Shown one piece after another: positions 52,845 to 62,431 of a DNA stretch of 64,000 nt. The stretch lies in NCBI GenBank assembly GCA_902805735.1, contig CADCTW010000001.1:85213-149212 (forward strand), written 5' to 3'. Below the pieces are notes generated by a model that worked only from the letters and a program-made list of their open reading frames with translations, was not told the origin of the DNA and did not search any database. The DNA comes from an uncultured Gemmatimonadota bacterium (GTDB lineage: Bacteria > Gemmatimonadota > Gemmatimonadetes > Longimicrobiales > Longimicrobiaceae). The translations under genes and the position numbers were made by a program. How positions within the stretch are numbered: position 1 is the first letter of the stretch; each line of letters opens with the position of its first letter.

Positions 52845-54743
52845 TCAGGGCGTGTAGGTGCTGTTCTGCGCCTTGGGCGTGCCGCGGCCGCCCGAGCCGT
52901 ACACGGCGGTCGCCAGCGCGTCGGCCCAGTTGGAGCCGTCCATGTTGGCGTTGTCGAGCGCGGGGTTGATGAGCTCGCGGCTGATGCCGTTCTTGCCGGA
53001 GATGGTGGCCGAAGCGTACTGCGTGCGGTCCAGCGTCAGCGTGTCGCTCGCCCCGTATGCCCTCGAGATCTTGAGGGCGTCCAACGAGAGGAAGCTCAGG
53101 GCCGTCCCGTATGCGTAGTCCACCGGTACGCCCCCATTGTCCGCCGTGTTGGTGCTCATGCCCAGCACGGCGTAGCCGCCCGCCGGCACCAGGAACGGGG
53201 AAGTGATCAGGTGGAACGCGCGGCGCCCCGACCCGCCCGAGTCGGCGAGCAGCAGGTTCTGCATCTGCACCGGCAGGCGCCCGGCGTTGTACACCTCGAA
53301 CCACTCCAGGGGGACGTCGGACGACGTGGGGCCGGTGGGGTTCGTCATGACTTCATTGATCACCAGCAACGGCTGCACTTCCGCTACCACGTGGAGCTGG
53401 AAGCTGAACTCGGTGGTCCCCGGGGCGAAGCTCAGCTGGTACGTCTTGAACCCCGACACCTCGTGCTGGACGAGCTTCTGGTCGTAGCGGAAGAAGGGCC
53501 TCGCCTCGCTGCCACCGGGCAGCACCCTGGCGCCGTCCGCGTTCTCGACCCCGGCGAAGCCGGCCGTCCCCGAGGCGACGAACACCGTGACGCCCGCGGT
53601 ATCCACGCGCGACCCGTCGGGAGTGCCCACCCCTTCCGGGAGCAGGTTCTGCACGGTCAGATCGAACTGCAGGACGTTCCCCGCCACGCTCACGTTGCTC
53701 TCGGTGAGCCAGAGGTTGGGGTCGCCGTAGCCGCCGAGCTGGCCGCAAACCAAGCTGCCGCTGCCCCCGGTGCTGGCCTGGCAGTCGTACACGGCGAGGA
53801 CGCCTTCCGGGAGGCCCGTCGGCTCCACCGTCACCGGCATCGTCCCCTTCCGCCGAGAGTCCACCTTCGACGTCGCGGTGACCGCCGCGTACCCCGGGCC
53901 CACGTCGGTCATCACCCCGGTGGTCGCGTCGATCGTGACCACCGCGCTGTTGGAGCTCGACCAGGTGACCTCTTCGGCCACGACGGCGCCGAGATGGTTG
54001 TACACCGTGGCGGTCATGTCGTGGTTGGCACCCGTCACCGCGCCGGCCGCGATCTGCACCCAGCCGAACTCGTACTGCACCGGCACCGAGACCAGGACCG
54101 AGTAGGTGAAGGTCTTGGTGTTCGCGCTGTACACGAACCGCCACGGCTTGGGCGCGGACGTGCCATTCCTGGCGAGCACGCCGTCGTACTGGTAGTACGG
54201 CACGCCCGTCCTGGCGAAGGTCCCGTCGGGGCTGGTGAAGTTCCCCACGCCGGACGGGTTGTCTACCCGCACCGTCTCGGTGGTCTTCGTCCCCACCTTG
54301 ACGGAGGTGACGGTGGGGCCGCTGTGGAAGAAGATGCGGTTCCCGGTGGCCGCCGCCGTGGTGCCATCCAGCGTGCCGACGGGCTGCCCGATCTGGTTGG
54401 TCAGCGCCACGTTCATGGACGTGGTGTCTTCGTTGGCCGGGTCCAGCCGCGACGAAGCCGCGCCCGTGGTGGTGAAGGCCACGTACGGCTTGCCCAGGAT
54501 CAGGTCCGCCCGGGCGGCGCCGGAGGGGCGCGGCGTCTGGCAGCTCTGCGTGCCGGCCGCCACGTCCACGGTGCACTCGTACTGCACCATCAGGTTTCCG
54601 CCGGCCCCGGCGGGCACCGGGGCGGTGCCGACCACGGAATCGCCCGAGTCGGCGCAGGCGCCGAGCCCAAGGATGGAGACGGAAAGCAGCGAACGCACGA
54701 CGCGCCGCCGGGAGGACGGCGGCACCAGGGATCCGAGCAGCAT
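52845..54743 (-). CDS. Lipoprotein with Ig-like (BIG2) and lamin-tail domains
   Basis: 632 residues from ATG 54743. Lipobox-like LSVSILGLGACADSG, Cys about 34. The middle contains a bacterial Ig-like unit (EEVTWSSSNSAVVTIDATTGVMTDVGPGYAAVTATSKVDSR). Residues about 500-630 form a lamin-tail domain (LLVINEVMTNPTGPTSSDVPLEWFEVYNAG ... GYAVLGMSTNT ... LKISRAYG). Such proteins are exported surface or biofilm-associated proteins in several phyla. A large beta-rich region between (about 90-480) has no recognised family. The start could lie further upstream; the frame is open. Confidence 0.82.
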   Translation of the reverse strand: MLLGSLVPPSSRRRVVRSLLSVSILGLGACADSGDSVVGTAPVPAGAGGNLMVQYECTVDVAAGTQSCQTPRPSGAARADLILGKPYVAFTTTGAASSRLDPANEDTTSMNVALTNQIGQPVGTLDGTTAAATGNRIFFHSGPTVTSVKVGTKTTETVRVDNPSGVGNFTSPDGTFARTGVPYYQYDGVLARNGTSAPKPWRFVYSANTKTFTYSVLVSVPVQYEFGWVQIAAGAVTGANHDMTATVYNHLGAVVAEEVTWSSSNSAVVTIDATTGVMTDVGPGYAAVTATSKVDSRRKGTMPVTVEPTGLPEGVLAVYDCQASTGGSGSLVCGQLGGYGDPNLWLTESNVSVAGNVLQFDLTVQNLLPEGVGTPDGSRVDTAGVTVFVASGTAGFAGVENADGARVLPGGSEARPFFRYDQKLVQHEVSGFKTYQLSFAPGTTEFSFQLHVVAEVQPLLVINEVMTNPTGPTSSDVPLEWFEVYNAGRLPVQMQNLLLADSGGSGRRAFHLITSPFLVPAGGYAVLGMSTNTADNGGVPVDYAYGTALSFLSLDALKISRAYGASDTLTLDRTQYASATISGKNGISRELINPALDNANMDGSNWADALATAVYGSGGRGTPKAQNSTYTP

Positions 54744-55083
54744 TTGGGGAGCCTTTACGGCGGGGGCAGGCGACGGGCCGTCGCCAGGAGGCGGGGGAGC
54801 ATGGGGCCGGCTCAGGCTGGCCTGCTCCCCCAACGCCGTCATGGTGCTCGGCGTGGGGGCGTGGGAAAGGCGGGTACAGACCGACACAGGCGCGGCCAGC
54901 GGGAGCGCCGCACAGCGAGGTCCCAGAGGCCGCAAGTCTAGCGGCAACTTGCACCTGCGTCAATGCGCGGCGAAACACGCGCTCAAGTCCGCGCGGCCAT
55001 GCCGCATAGCCCCCTTCGAGCCCCCGGTTCGCCGCCCAGGCGCATAGCCCCACCCGGCCCCATCCTGACCCAGCTGTCGCCCG

Positions 55084-55110
55084 TCTCTGTGTCTCTGTGT
55101 CTCTGTGTGA
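55084..55110. repeat. Gene-end palindrome, right arm only
   Basis: TCTCTGTGTCTCTGTGTCTC..., right-arm-like with an internal substitution; left arm absent. Confidence 0.75.
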
Positions 55111-55174
55111 GCCCTGCCGTTTGGCCGCACCTGAGCTGGCGCCCGGCTGACCTGCACGCGTCGCACGGATACGT

Positions 55175-55252
55175 GGGAATCGCCCCCTCTCTCGATAACG
55201 AGAGGCGCAGCCTCTCCTGTTATCGGGAGAGGGGGTCGGGGGGTGAGGGCCT
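55175..55252. repeat. C/G-rich element, partial copy
   Basis: Right-hand end of the MITE-like family: CCCCTCTCTCGATAACGAGAGG and CCTCTCCTGTTATCGGGAGAGG hairpins, then GGGGTCGGGGGGTGAGGGCC. The left outer end is missing. Confidence 0.6.
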
Positions 55253-55339
55253 CCCAGGCGAACGCCCGCGCCTGAACCTTGCGAACACTCGGCTGACAAC
55301 CCGCGGGAACCCACTGGCCCGTCCCCCACGCTGCCCCTG

Positions 55340-55960
55340 ATGCCGACCGGATGCCCATCCTGCGGCGCCGAGCTCCCGGCCGCTGACGCCGAATGCGCGG
55401 CCTGCCCCCCACAGAGCCCCGTGCGCCCCCCGCCCCGGCTCGCCGTCTCCACGGAGGGCGGCGAGCTCAGGATCGAGTGGCGCTGGCTCGCGTGGACGGC
55501 GTACCTGATGGCCATCGTGTGCGCGATCTGGTTCGTCTTCCTGGGCGCCTGGTACCTGCTGGCGGCGACGGCGGGGAGCCGCACGCTGATGGTGTTCGCG
55601 CTGCTGCACGTGGCCGCGGGGGTGGTGCTGATCTATGCCACGTGGGCCATGTTCGTGAACCACACGCGCATCACCGTGGCGGGCGGGCGGCTCAGGGTGG
55701 ACCTCGGCCCCCTGCCCTGGCCGGGGAACCGCGACATCCCCACGGCGTCGCTGCAGCAGCTGTACTGCGAAGAGCACGTCAAGGTGACGCGGGGCGGCAC
55801 CACGACGACGTACTCGGTGCGGGCGCGCATCACCGGCGGCGGCGGCGGCGAGCTCGCCACCGGCCTCACGGACCGCGACCAGGCGCTGCACATCGAGCAG
55901 GAGATCGAACGGCACCTCGGGATCCCCGACCAGCCGGTCGCGTCCGAAGTGCCGCACTGA
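55340..55960 (+). CDS. Zinc-ribbon membrane protein of unknown function
   Basis: 206 residues. Four Cys near the N-terminus (CPSCGAELPAADAECAAC) look like a zinc ribbon. Two TM helices (about 50-75 and 83-105, TAYLMAIVCAIWFVFLGAWYLLA; LMVFALLHVAAGVVLIYATWAMF) are followed by a soluble beta-rich domain (ITVAGGRLRVDLGPLPWPG; LQQLYCEEHVKVTRGG; YSVRARITGGGG), resembling bacterial PH-like domains. Convergent with hxlR. Confidence 0.75.
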   Translation: MPTGCPSCGAELPAADAECAACPPQSPVRPPPRLAVSTEGGELRIEWRWLAWTAYLMAIVCAIWFVFLGAWYLLAATAGSRTLMVFALLHVAAGVVLIYATWAMFVNHTRITVAGGRLRVDLGPLPWPGNRDIPTASLQQLYCEEHVKVTRGGTTTTYSVRARITGGGGGELATGLTDRDQALHIEQEIERHLGIPDQPVASEVPH

Positions 55961-55981
55961 CGTCCCCGGCGCAGAGGGGAG

Positions 55982-56386
55982 CTACCCGGCATCGTCCCAG
56001 CGCCGCGCGATGCGGGGAAGGCTGGTCTCGATCCATTCCGCGAGCGCACCGACGCGCTCGGCGGCCTCGCGGCCCAGCGGGGTGAGGCTGTACTCCACGT
56101 GCGGCGGCACCACTTCGTAGGCGACGCGGTCTACCAGGCCGTCGCCCTCCAGCCACTGCAGCGTCTGCGCGAGCATCCGCTCGCTGACGCCGCCGATGGC
56201 GCGCCGCAGCTCGCTGAAGCGGTGCGTGCCGCCCTGCAGCGCGACCAGGACCAGCACGCCCCACCGGCTGGTGATGTGCTTCAGCACGTCGCGCGACGGA
56301 CACGCCGCGGCCATGAGGTCGCCGCGCTGCAGGCGCTCGGATAGCGGCAGGGCGCCGCTGGCGGGGGTCTTTTTCGTGTTTTTCAT
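55982..56386 (-). CDS. HxlR-family regulator
   Basis: 134 residues from ATG 56386. Winged HTH with the family motif: CPSRDVLKHITSRWGVLVLVALQGGTHRFSELRRAIGGVSERMLAQTLQWLEGDGLVDRVAYEVVPPHVEYSLTPLGREA. A Cys in the ACPSRD turn is the redox/aldehyde-sensing Cys of HxlR/HypR proteins. It is divergent from a QorB-like reductase gene, and the shared 96-bp gap contains three half-sites of GTAAGTA. Autoregulation and control of the reductase are expected. Confidence 0.92.
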   Translation of the reverse strand: MKNTKKTPASGALPLSERLQRGDLMAAACPSRDVLKHITSRWGVLVLVALQGGTHRFSELRRAIGGVSERMLAQTLQWLEGDGLVDRVAYEVVPPHVEYSLTPLGREAAERVGALAEWIETSLPRIARRWDDAG

Positions 56387-56422
56387 ACTTACCTCAATGT
56401 AAGTACTTACAAATCGTAAGTA
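56386..56422. promoter_or_regulatory. HxlR operator: two inverted repeats of TACTTAC/GTAAGTA
   Basis: TACTTAC (56386-56392), six bases, GTAAGTACTTAC (56399-56410), five bases, GTAAGTA (56416-56422). The outer-left half-site overlaps the hxlR start codon. Two dimers could bind side by side over both genes' promoters. Confidence 0.75.
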
Positions 56423-56482
56423 AAGCCGGTAGCTTCCCGCCTCGAGGTTCAACGACAACGGCAATCCAGCGGGAGATCAGGA

Positions 56483-57331
56483 ATGACCATCGCCATCACG
56501 GGAGCCACGGGCCATCTCGGCCGGCTCGTCATCAGCAAGCTCAGCGCCCAGGTGCCCGCCGGCGGCGTCGTCGCCCTGACGCGGTCGCCGGAGAAGGCCG
56601 GCGATCTTGGCGTCGAAGTGCGCGAGGCCGACTACGACCGGCCGGAGACGCTGGGGCCGGCGCTCGCGGGCGTCGACACCCTTCTGCTCGTCTCCGGCAA
56701 CGAGATGGGAAAACGGGAGCACCAGCACCGCAACGTGATCGAGGCCGCGCAGGAGGCCGGCGTGCGGCGCATCGTCTACACCTCGCTGCTCCGCGCGGAC
56801 AGCTCGCCGCTTAGTCTCGCGGCGGAGCACGCGGCCACGGAGGACGCCGTGAAGGCTTCGGGCATCCCCTATACCATCCTGCGCAACGGGTGGTACACGG
56901 AGAACTACACCGGTTCCATCCCCGGCGCGCTGGCGGGTGGCGCGTTCGTCGGCAGCGCGGGTGAGGGCAGGGTATCGTCCGCGGCCCGCGCCGACTACGC
57001 CGACGCGGCCGTGGCGGTGCTTGCCGGTGCCGGGCACGAGGGGAAGACGTACGAGCTCGCGGGGGACGAGGCGTGGACGCTCAGCCATCTGGCCGCCGAG
57101 ATCTCCCGCCAGACGGGGAGGAGCATCCCGTACCGGGACCTCCCGGAGGCCGAGTACGCCGGGGCGCTCAAGGGCTTCGGCCTGCCGGACGGGCTGGCGC
57201 ACGCCATCGCCGGCTGGGATGCTTCGGCCGCCGAGGGCGCGCTGTTCGACGACTCGCGCCAGCTTTCGCGCCTGATTGGGCATCCAACCACTCCGCTCGC
57301 GGCGACGGTGGCGGAGGCGCTCGGGAGCTGA
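56483..57331 (+). CDS. NmrA/QorB-like NAD(P)-binding quinone reductase
   Basis: 282 residues. Rossmann start MTIAITGATGHLGRLVISKL (GxxGxxG with His), then VVALTRSPEKA (NADP-recognition Arg), SSPLSLAAEHAATEDAVKASGIPYTILRNGWYTENY, as in E. coli QorB and NmrA-like proteins. It reduces quinones or azo compounds using NAD(P)H, and its divergent HxlR-type regulator is typical of the quinone/aldehyde stress response. SD GGAGATCAGGA precedes the ATG. Confidence 0.93.
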   Translation: MTIAITGATGHLGRLVISKLSAQVPAGGVVALTRSPEKAGDLGVEVREADYDRPETLGPALAGVDTLLLVSGNEMGKREHQHRNVIEAAQEAGVRRIVYTSLLRADSSPLSLAAEHAATEDAVKASGIPYTILRNGWYTENYTGSIPGALAGGAFVGSAGEGRVSSAARADYADAAVAVLAGAGHEGKTYELAGDEAWTLSHLAAEISRQTGRSIPYRDLPEAEYAGALKGFGLPDGLAHAIAGWDASAAEGALFDDSRQLSRLIGHPTTPLAATVAEALGS

Positions 57332-57548
57332 AACAGCGGCTCACGGACACAGAGAGGCGCCATTCATCTGGCACCCCGCGCGCGGGGACGCTAGCTTCCG
57401 CGGGCCGAAGCACGACCGATACGCCTTACCCCGCACGGCACGATGAAGCTCAGCACCTTTCCGCATCCCCACGCGCCGCTGGCCGCCAGCGGCCGCCGGC
57501 GCGAGGCACGGCACCCGTGACGCCCTCGTCCCTGGCGGGGAGGCGGCG

Positions 57549-57917
57549 GTGAGGCGCCGGGCCGCGGGCGGAATGGAGCACGTGCCGCGCAGGTCGCCCA
57601 TCCCGCGCGACGAGTTCCACGAGCTCCTCCGCGCCTGGCACGCCGACGCCATGGAAGGCGAGGTGATCCGCGACGCGGGCACGGACGACGAGGACGCGTA
57701 CGACGGCGACGACTGGGTGTGGATCAAGCACCTGGGAAACCGCTTCTACCTGCACGCCGCCACCACGCACCCCGCCGCCGGCCGCTACCTGGAGCTGCTG
57801 GACGCGGACGGCGAGTCTATCCGCTGGCACGCCCCTCCCGGCACCGGCGACCGCCCCGTCGGCTTCGGGCCGGACGGCGCGCCGATCGAGGGGTTCGGGT
57901 TGTTCCGGGCCTCGTAA
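57549..57917 (+). CDS. Hypothetical protein, acidic
   Basis: 122 residues from GTG 57549, chosen for its good SD (GGGGAGG, five bases away); ATG 57573 is the alternative. Features: DEFHELLRAWHADAM, a very acidic stretch (GTDDEDAYDGDDWVWI), then HLGNRFYLHAATTHPAAGRYLELL. No family recognised and no export signal. A degenerate palindrome follows the stop codon. Confidence 0.6.
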   Translation: MRRRAAGGMEHVPRRSPIPRDEFHELLRAWHADAMEGEVIRDAGTDDEDAYDGDDWVWIKHLGNRFYLHAATTHPAAGRYLELLDADGESIRWHAPPGTGDRPVGFGPDGAPIEGFGLFRAS

Positions 57918-57927
57918 CGGACGGGGC

Positions 57928-57973
57928 TCACACAGAGGCACAGAGATGACTTCATCTCCGCGCCTTCGTGTCT
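57928..57973. repeat. Gene-end palindrome, reduced
   Basis: TCACACAGAGGCACAGAGATGACTTCATCTCCGCGCCTTCGTGTCT lacks the central nine bases of each arm; a shorter hairpin remains. Confidence 0.75.
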
Positions 57974-58029
57974 TGCCCGGGGTGCATATTTGCGCGATGT
58001 TGGGTGCAGACCCGCACCGGGAGGTGATC

Positions 58030-58455
58030 ATGACCGTGATGGATATCGCCGACCTGCTCGGCGGAACGCGCGTCCTGGGGCGCAGCATCGACAGCGACCT
58101 GGAACTCGATGGGATCGTGGAGGAGGGGCTGCCGTCACGGAGCGTCGAGGCGCTGATGCGCCACATGGAAATCGGCACGGCCGAGATGGCCACGTTGATA
58201 CCCAAGCGCACCCTGATGGCCAGCAAACAGCGAACACGCCTTTCGTCGGACCAGTCCGACCGGGTTGCGCGGCTTGCGCGCGTGTTTCGGCTGGCGGAGG
58301 AGACGCTCGGCAGCTCCGAGAAGGCGCGCGTCTGGATCCGCCGCCCCAACCGGACCCTCGGCGGCAGGACGCCGCTGGAGCTGGTGCGGCGCTCGTCCGG
58401 GAGTCTGCTGGTGGAGCGCGCGCTGGGGCGCCTGGCTCATGGCGTATATACGTGA
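58030..58455 (+). CDS. Xre/ParS-family antitoxin (DUF2384)
   Basis: 141 residues from ATG 58030, SD GGGAGG seven bases before it. N-terminal HTH-like region (SVEALMRHMEIGTAEMATLIPKRTLMASKQRTRLSSDQSDRVARLARVFRLAEETLG) and C-terminal ParS/MbcA domain (ARVWIRRPNRTLGGRTPLELVRRSSG), the family hallmark (W-[I/L]-x-x-P-N-x-x-L-[G/N]-G-x-x-P). It lies directly before and overlaps (GTGA) a RES-domain toxin gene, the standard order. Confidence 0.93.
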   Translation: MTVMDIADLLGGTRVLGRSIDSDLELDGIVEEGLPSRSVEALMRHMEIGTAEMATLIPKRTLMASKQRTRLSSDQSDRVARLARVFRLAEETLGSSEKARVWIRRPNRTLGGRTPLELVRRSSGSLLVERALGRLAHGVYT

Positions 58456-58931
58456 TCGTCCCGGTGCTGTGGCGCGTCTGCCGGTCTCCGTTCGCGGCGC
58501 TGGACGGCGAAGGCGCCCGGCTCCACGGCGGCCGTTGGAACCCCGTGGGCACCCGGATGGTGTACACCGCGACGACGCTCGCGCTCGCGGCGCTGGAGAC
58601 CCTGGCGCACACCGATCCCGACCTGGTCCCCGACGACCTGGTCGCCCTGCGCATCGAGACCGGCGGGCTGGACGTGACGGCGCTGGACGAATCGGCGCTC
58701 CCGGACGGGTGGCGCGGCGGGGCCGCCGAGAGCCGTAACCAGGCGTTCGGCGGCCAATGGGTGAATGCCGCGGCTTCCGCGCTTCTCCTCGTTCCCTCCG
58801 CGCTCCTTCCCGGCGCCGCGGCCCCGGTGGAAGCCAACGTGCTCTTCTCGCCGGAGCATCCCGGCGCGGACCGCGTGCGCATCGTCGAGCAGATTCCCTT
58901 CTCCTTCGACGACCGCCTCCTGTTCGCCTGA
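58452..58931 (+). CDS. RES-domain toxin (NAD+-degrading family)
   Basis: 159 residues, GTG start overlapping the antitoxin by four bases. Conserved active-site residues of RES toxins are present: Arg8 (LWRVCR), Arg28-Trp-Asn-Pro (GGRWNPVGTRMVY), Tyr38 and Glu49 (ALETLAH). MbcT-type members phosphorolyse or hydrolyse NAD+, killing or arresting the cell; that activity is expected by family. The module looks intact. Confidence 0.93.
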   Translation: MIVPVLWRVCRSPFAALDGEGARLHGGRWNPVGTRMVYTATTLALAALETLAHTDPDLVPDDLVALRIETGGLDVTALDESALPDGWRGGAAESRNQAFGGQWVNAAASALLLVPSALLPGAAAPVEANVLFSPEHPGADRVRIVEQIPFSFDDRLLFA

Positions 58932-58936
58932 CGCGA

Positions 58937-59277
58937 TCAGCGGGCGTGCTTGTACATCATGTCGATGAGCTCGTCGTACATGGCGTCGGCGGCGGGGGCT
59001 TCGGGGGTGGTGAGGGCGGCGGCGGCGCAGTGCTTCAGGTGGTTGCGCATCAGCTCGCGCCCCACGCCGCGGAGGGCCTCGTGCACGGACGAGATCTGCG
59101 TCATCACGTCGGCGCAGTAGCGGTCCTCCTCCACCATCTTCTGCAGGCCGCGGATCTGGCCCTCGATGCGGCGCAGGCGCTTGAGGTTGCGCTCCTTGAT
59201 CCCCGCGTCCACCCCCACCGCCTTCCGCTCCTCGCCGTGGGCCACCCCGCACGCGCACGCCACCGTCTGTTCGTCGG

Positions 59278-59281
<4 letters not shown>
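58937..59281 (-). CDS. csoR: CsoR-type copper-sensing repressor
   Basis: 114 residues. The Cu(I) ligands are Cys56 (DRYCADV), His81 and Cys85 (NHLKHC), and the core is [59 protein letters not shown]-terminal Cys9 and Cys11 are extra. It is the last gene of the copper operon, ATGA-overlapping copA, and the operator with GATACC half-sites sits at the operon start. Part of its ribosome-binding site (AGAGGAG) comes from a repeat arm. With copper bound, CsoR releases DNA and the operon is switched on. Confidence 0.94.
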
Positions 59282-61677
<2,396 letters not shown>

Positions 61678-61681
61678 GGCT

Positions 61682-62068
61682 TCATCCCTCGTCCACGGTG
61701 ATGCGGCCGCGGAGCATCCCCATCCCGCAGGTGAACTCGTAGCTCCCGGGCCGCTCGGGAGTGAACTCCACCGGCGTGCGTTCGTGCGCGGGAAGGAAGC
61801 GCCGGATCCCGAAGTCGGGGATCACCACCTCCTCCGAGCACCCGGAGGTCTCCTGCCGGTCGAACACCAGCCGCACGGGCGCCCCCGCCTTCACCCGCAC
61901 GTGGGCGGGCGAGTACCCGCCCTGCACCACCACCGTCACCTCCTGCCGCCCCCCCGCCCCGCCCACGGCGGCGTACGCGGGCGCGCGCCCCGCCACGAAG
62001 AAGTACCAGTTGACCCAGACGACGGCGGCCGTGCCGCCCAGCACCACCAGCCAATCGGTCGCGTTCAT
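61682..62068 (-). CDS. Membrane-anchored cupredoxin-like protein
   Basis: 128 residues from ATG 62068. An N-terminal TM helix ([23 protein letters not shown]) precedes a cupredoxin domain (about 40-128) with candidate copper ligands in [14 protein letters not shown] and [11 protein letters not shown] (Cys and Met, no His in the usual position). It lies between copZ and copA with gaps of 2 and 4 bp. It may pass periplasmic copper to or from CopA; not a known named family to me. Confidence 0.85.
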   Translation of the reverse strand: MNATDWLVVLGGTAAVVWVNWYFFVAGRAPAYAAVGGAGGRQEVTVVVQGGYSPAHVRVKAGAPVRLVFDRQETSGCSEEVVIPDFGIRRFLPAHERTPVEFTPERPGSYEFTCGMGMLRGRITVDEG

Positions 62069-62070
62069 CG

Positions 62071-62283
62071 TCACCTCCCGGCCACTCGGGCCTGGTAGCC
62101 TTCGTCCTGGATGGCCTGCTCGATCCGCTCCGCTCCCGCCACCGCCGGATCGTACTCCACGGTCGCGGACCCCACCCGCACCTCCTGCACCCTCACCCCC
62201 TCCACCCGCGCGAGCACCTGCTCCACCGCCCTCACGCAGTGCCCGCAGCTCATCCCCCCGATCTCGATCTCCACTCGCTCCAT
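62071..62283 (-). CDS. copZ: CopZ-like copper chaperone
   Basis: 70 residues, a single HMA domain with the copper motif GMSCGHC (Cys13, Cys16). It carries Cu(I) to CopA in the cytoplasm. First gene of the copper operon; SD AGGAGGGGGG is unusually strong. It is separated by 2 bp from the cupredoxin gene. Confidence 0.93.
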   Translation of the reverse strand: MERVEIEIGGMSCGHCVRAVEQVLARVEGVRVQEVRVGSATVEYDPAVAGAERIEQAIQDEGYQARVAGR

Positions 62284-62305
62284 GTTCCCCCCTCCTGTGC
62301 ATCTG

Positions 62306-62324
62306 GATACCCCCTGCCGGTATC
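62306..62324 (-). promoter_or_regulatory. CsoR-type operator
   Basis: GATACC, seven G/C-rich bases, GGTATC: a perfect inverted repeat with the G/C-tract spacer known for CsoR sites, directly after the -10 box. Confidence 0.7.
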
Positions 62325-62353
62325 AATATGCATAGCCCCCACCCCTATGTCAA
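62325..62353 (-). promoter_or_regulatory. Copper-operon promoter
   Basis: Reading leftward: TTGACA, 17 bp, CATATT, then the CsoR site. A perfect -35 with a four-of-six -10. The -35 is five bases from a gene-end palindrome. Confidence 0.7.
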
Positions 62354-62357
62354 CAGC

Positions 62358-62422
62358 TCACACGGAGACACAGAGGCACAGAGAAAAACCATCTTCCTCT
62401 GTGCCTCTGTGTCTCTGTGTGC
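62358..62422. repeat. Gene-end palindrome, near complete
   Basis: Near-complete copy with one change (CACACGGAGAC) and a variant right end (GTGTGCGA), between the copper promoter and the M28 stop. Confidence 0.92.
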
Positions 62423-62431
62423 GATTTCTGT

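Larger units (their letters stand above)
54744..55339. other. Intergenic region with half palindrome and C/G-rich repeat
   Basis: 596 bp without a supported gene. Holds the right arm of the gene-end palindrome at 55084-55110 and a partial member of the C/G-rich element family (55175-55252, loops CGATAACG and TGTTATCG, ending GGGTCGGGGGGTGAGGGCC). The rest has only shadow frames. Confidence 0.6.

Noticed and set aside
57573..57917. Alternative start ATG 57573 for the acidic hypothetical protein
   Set aside because: The GTG at 57549 has a much better ribosome-binding site, though the ATG cannot be excluded.
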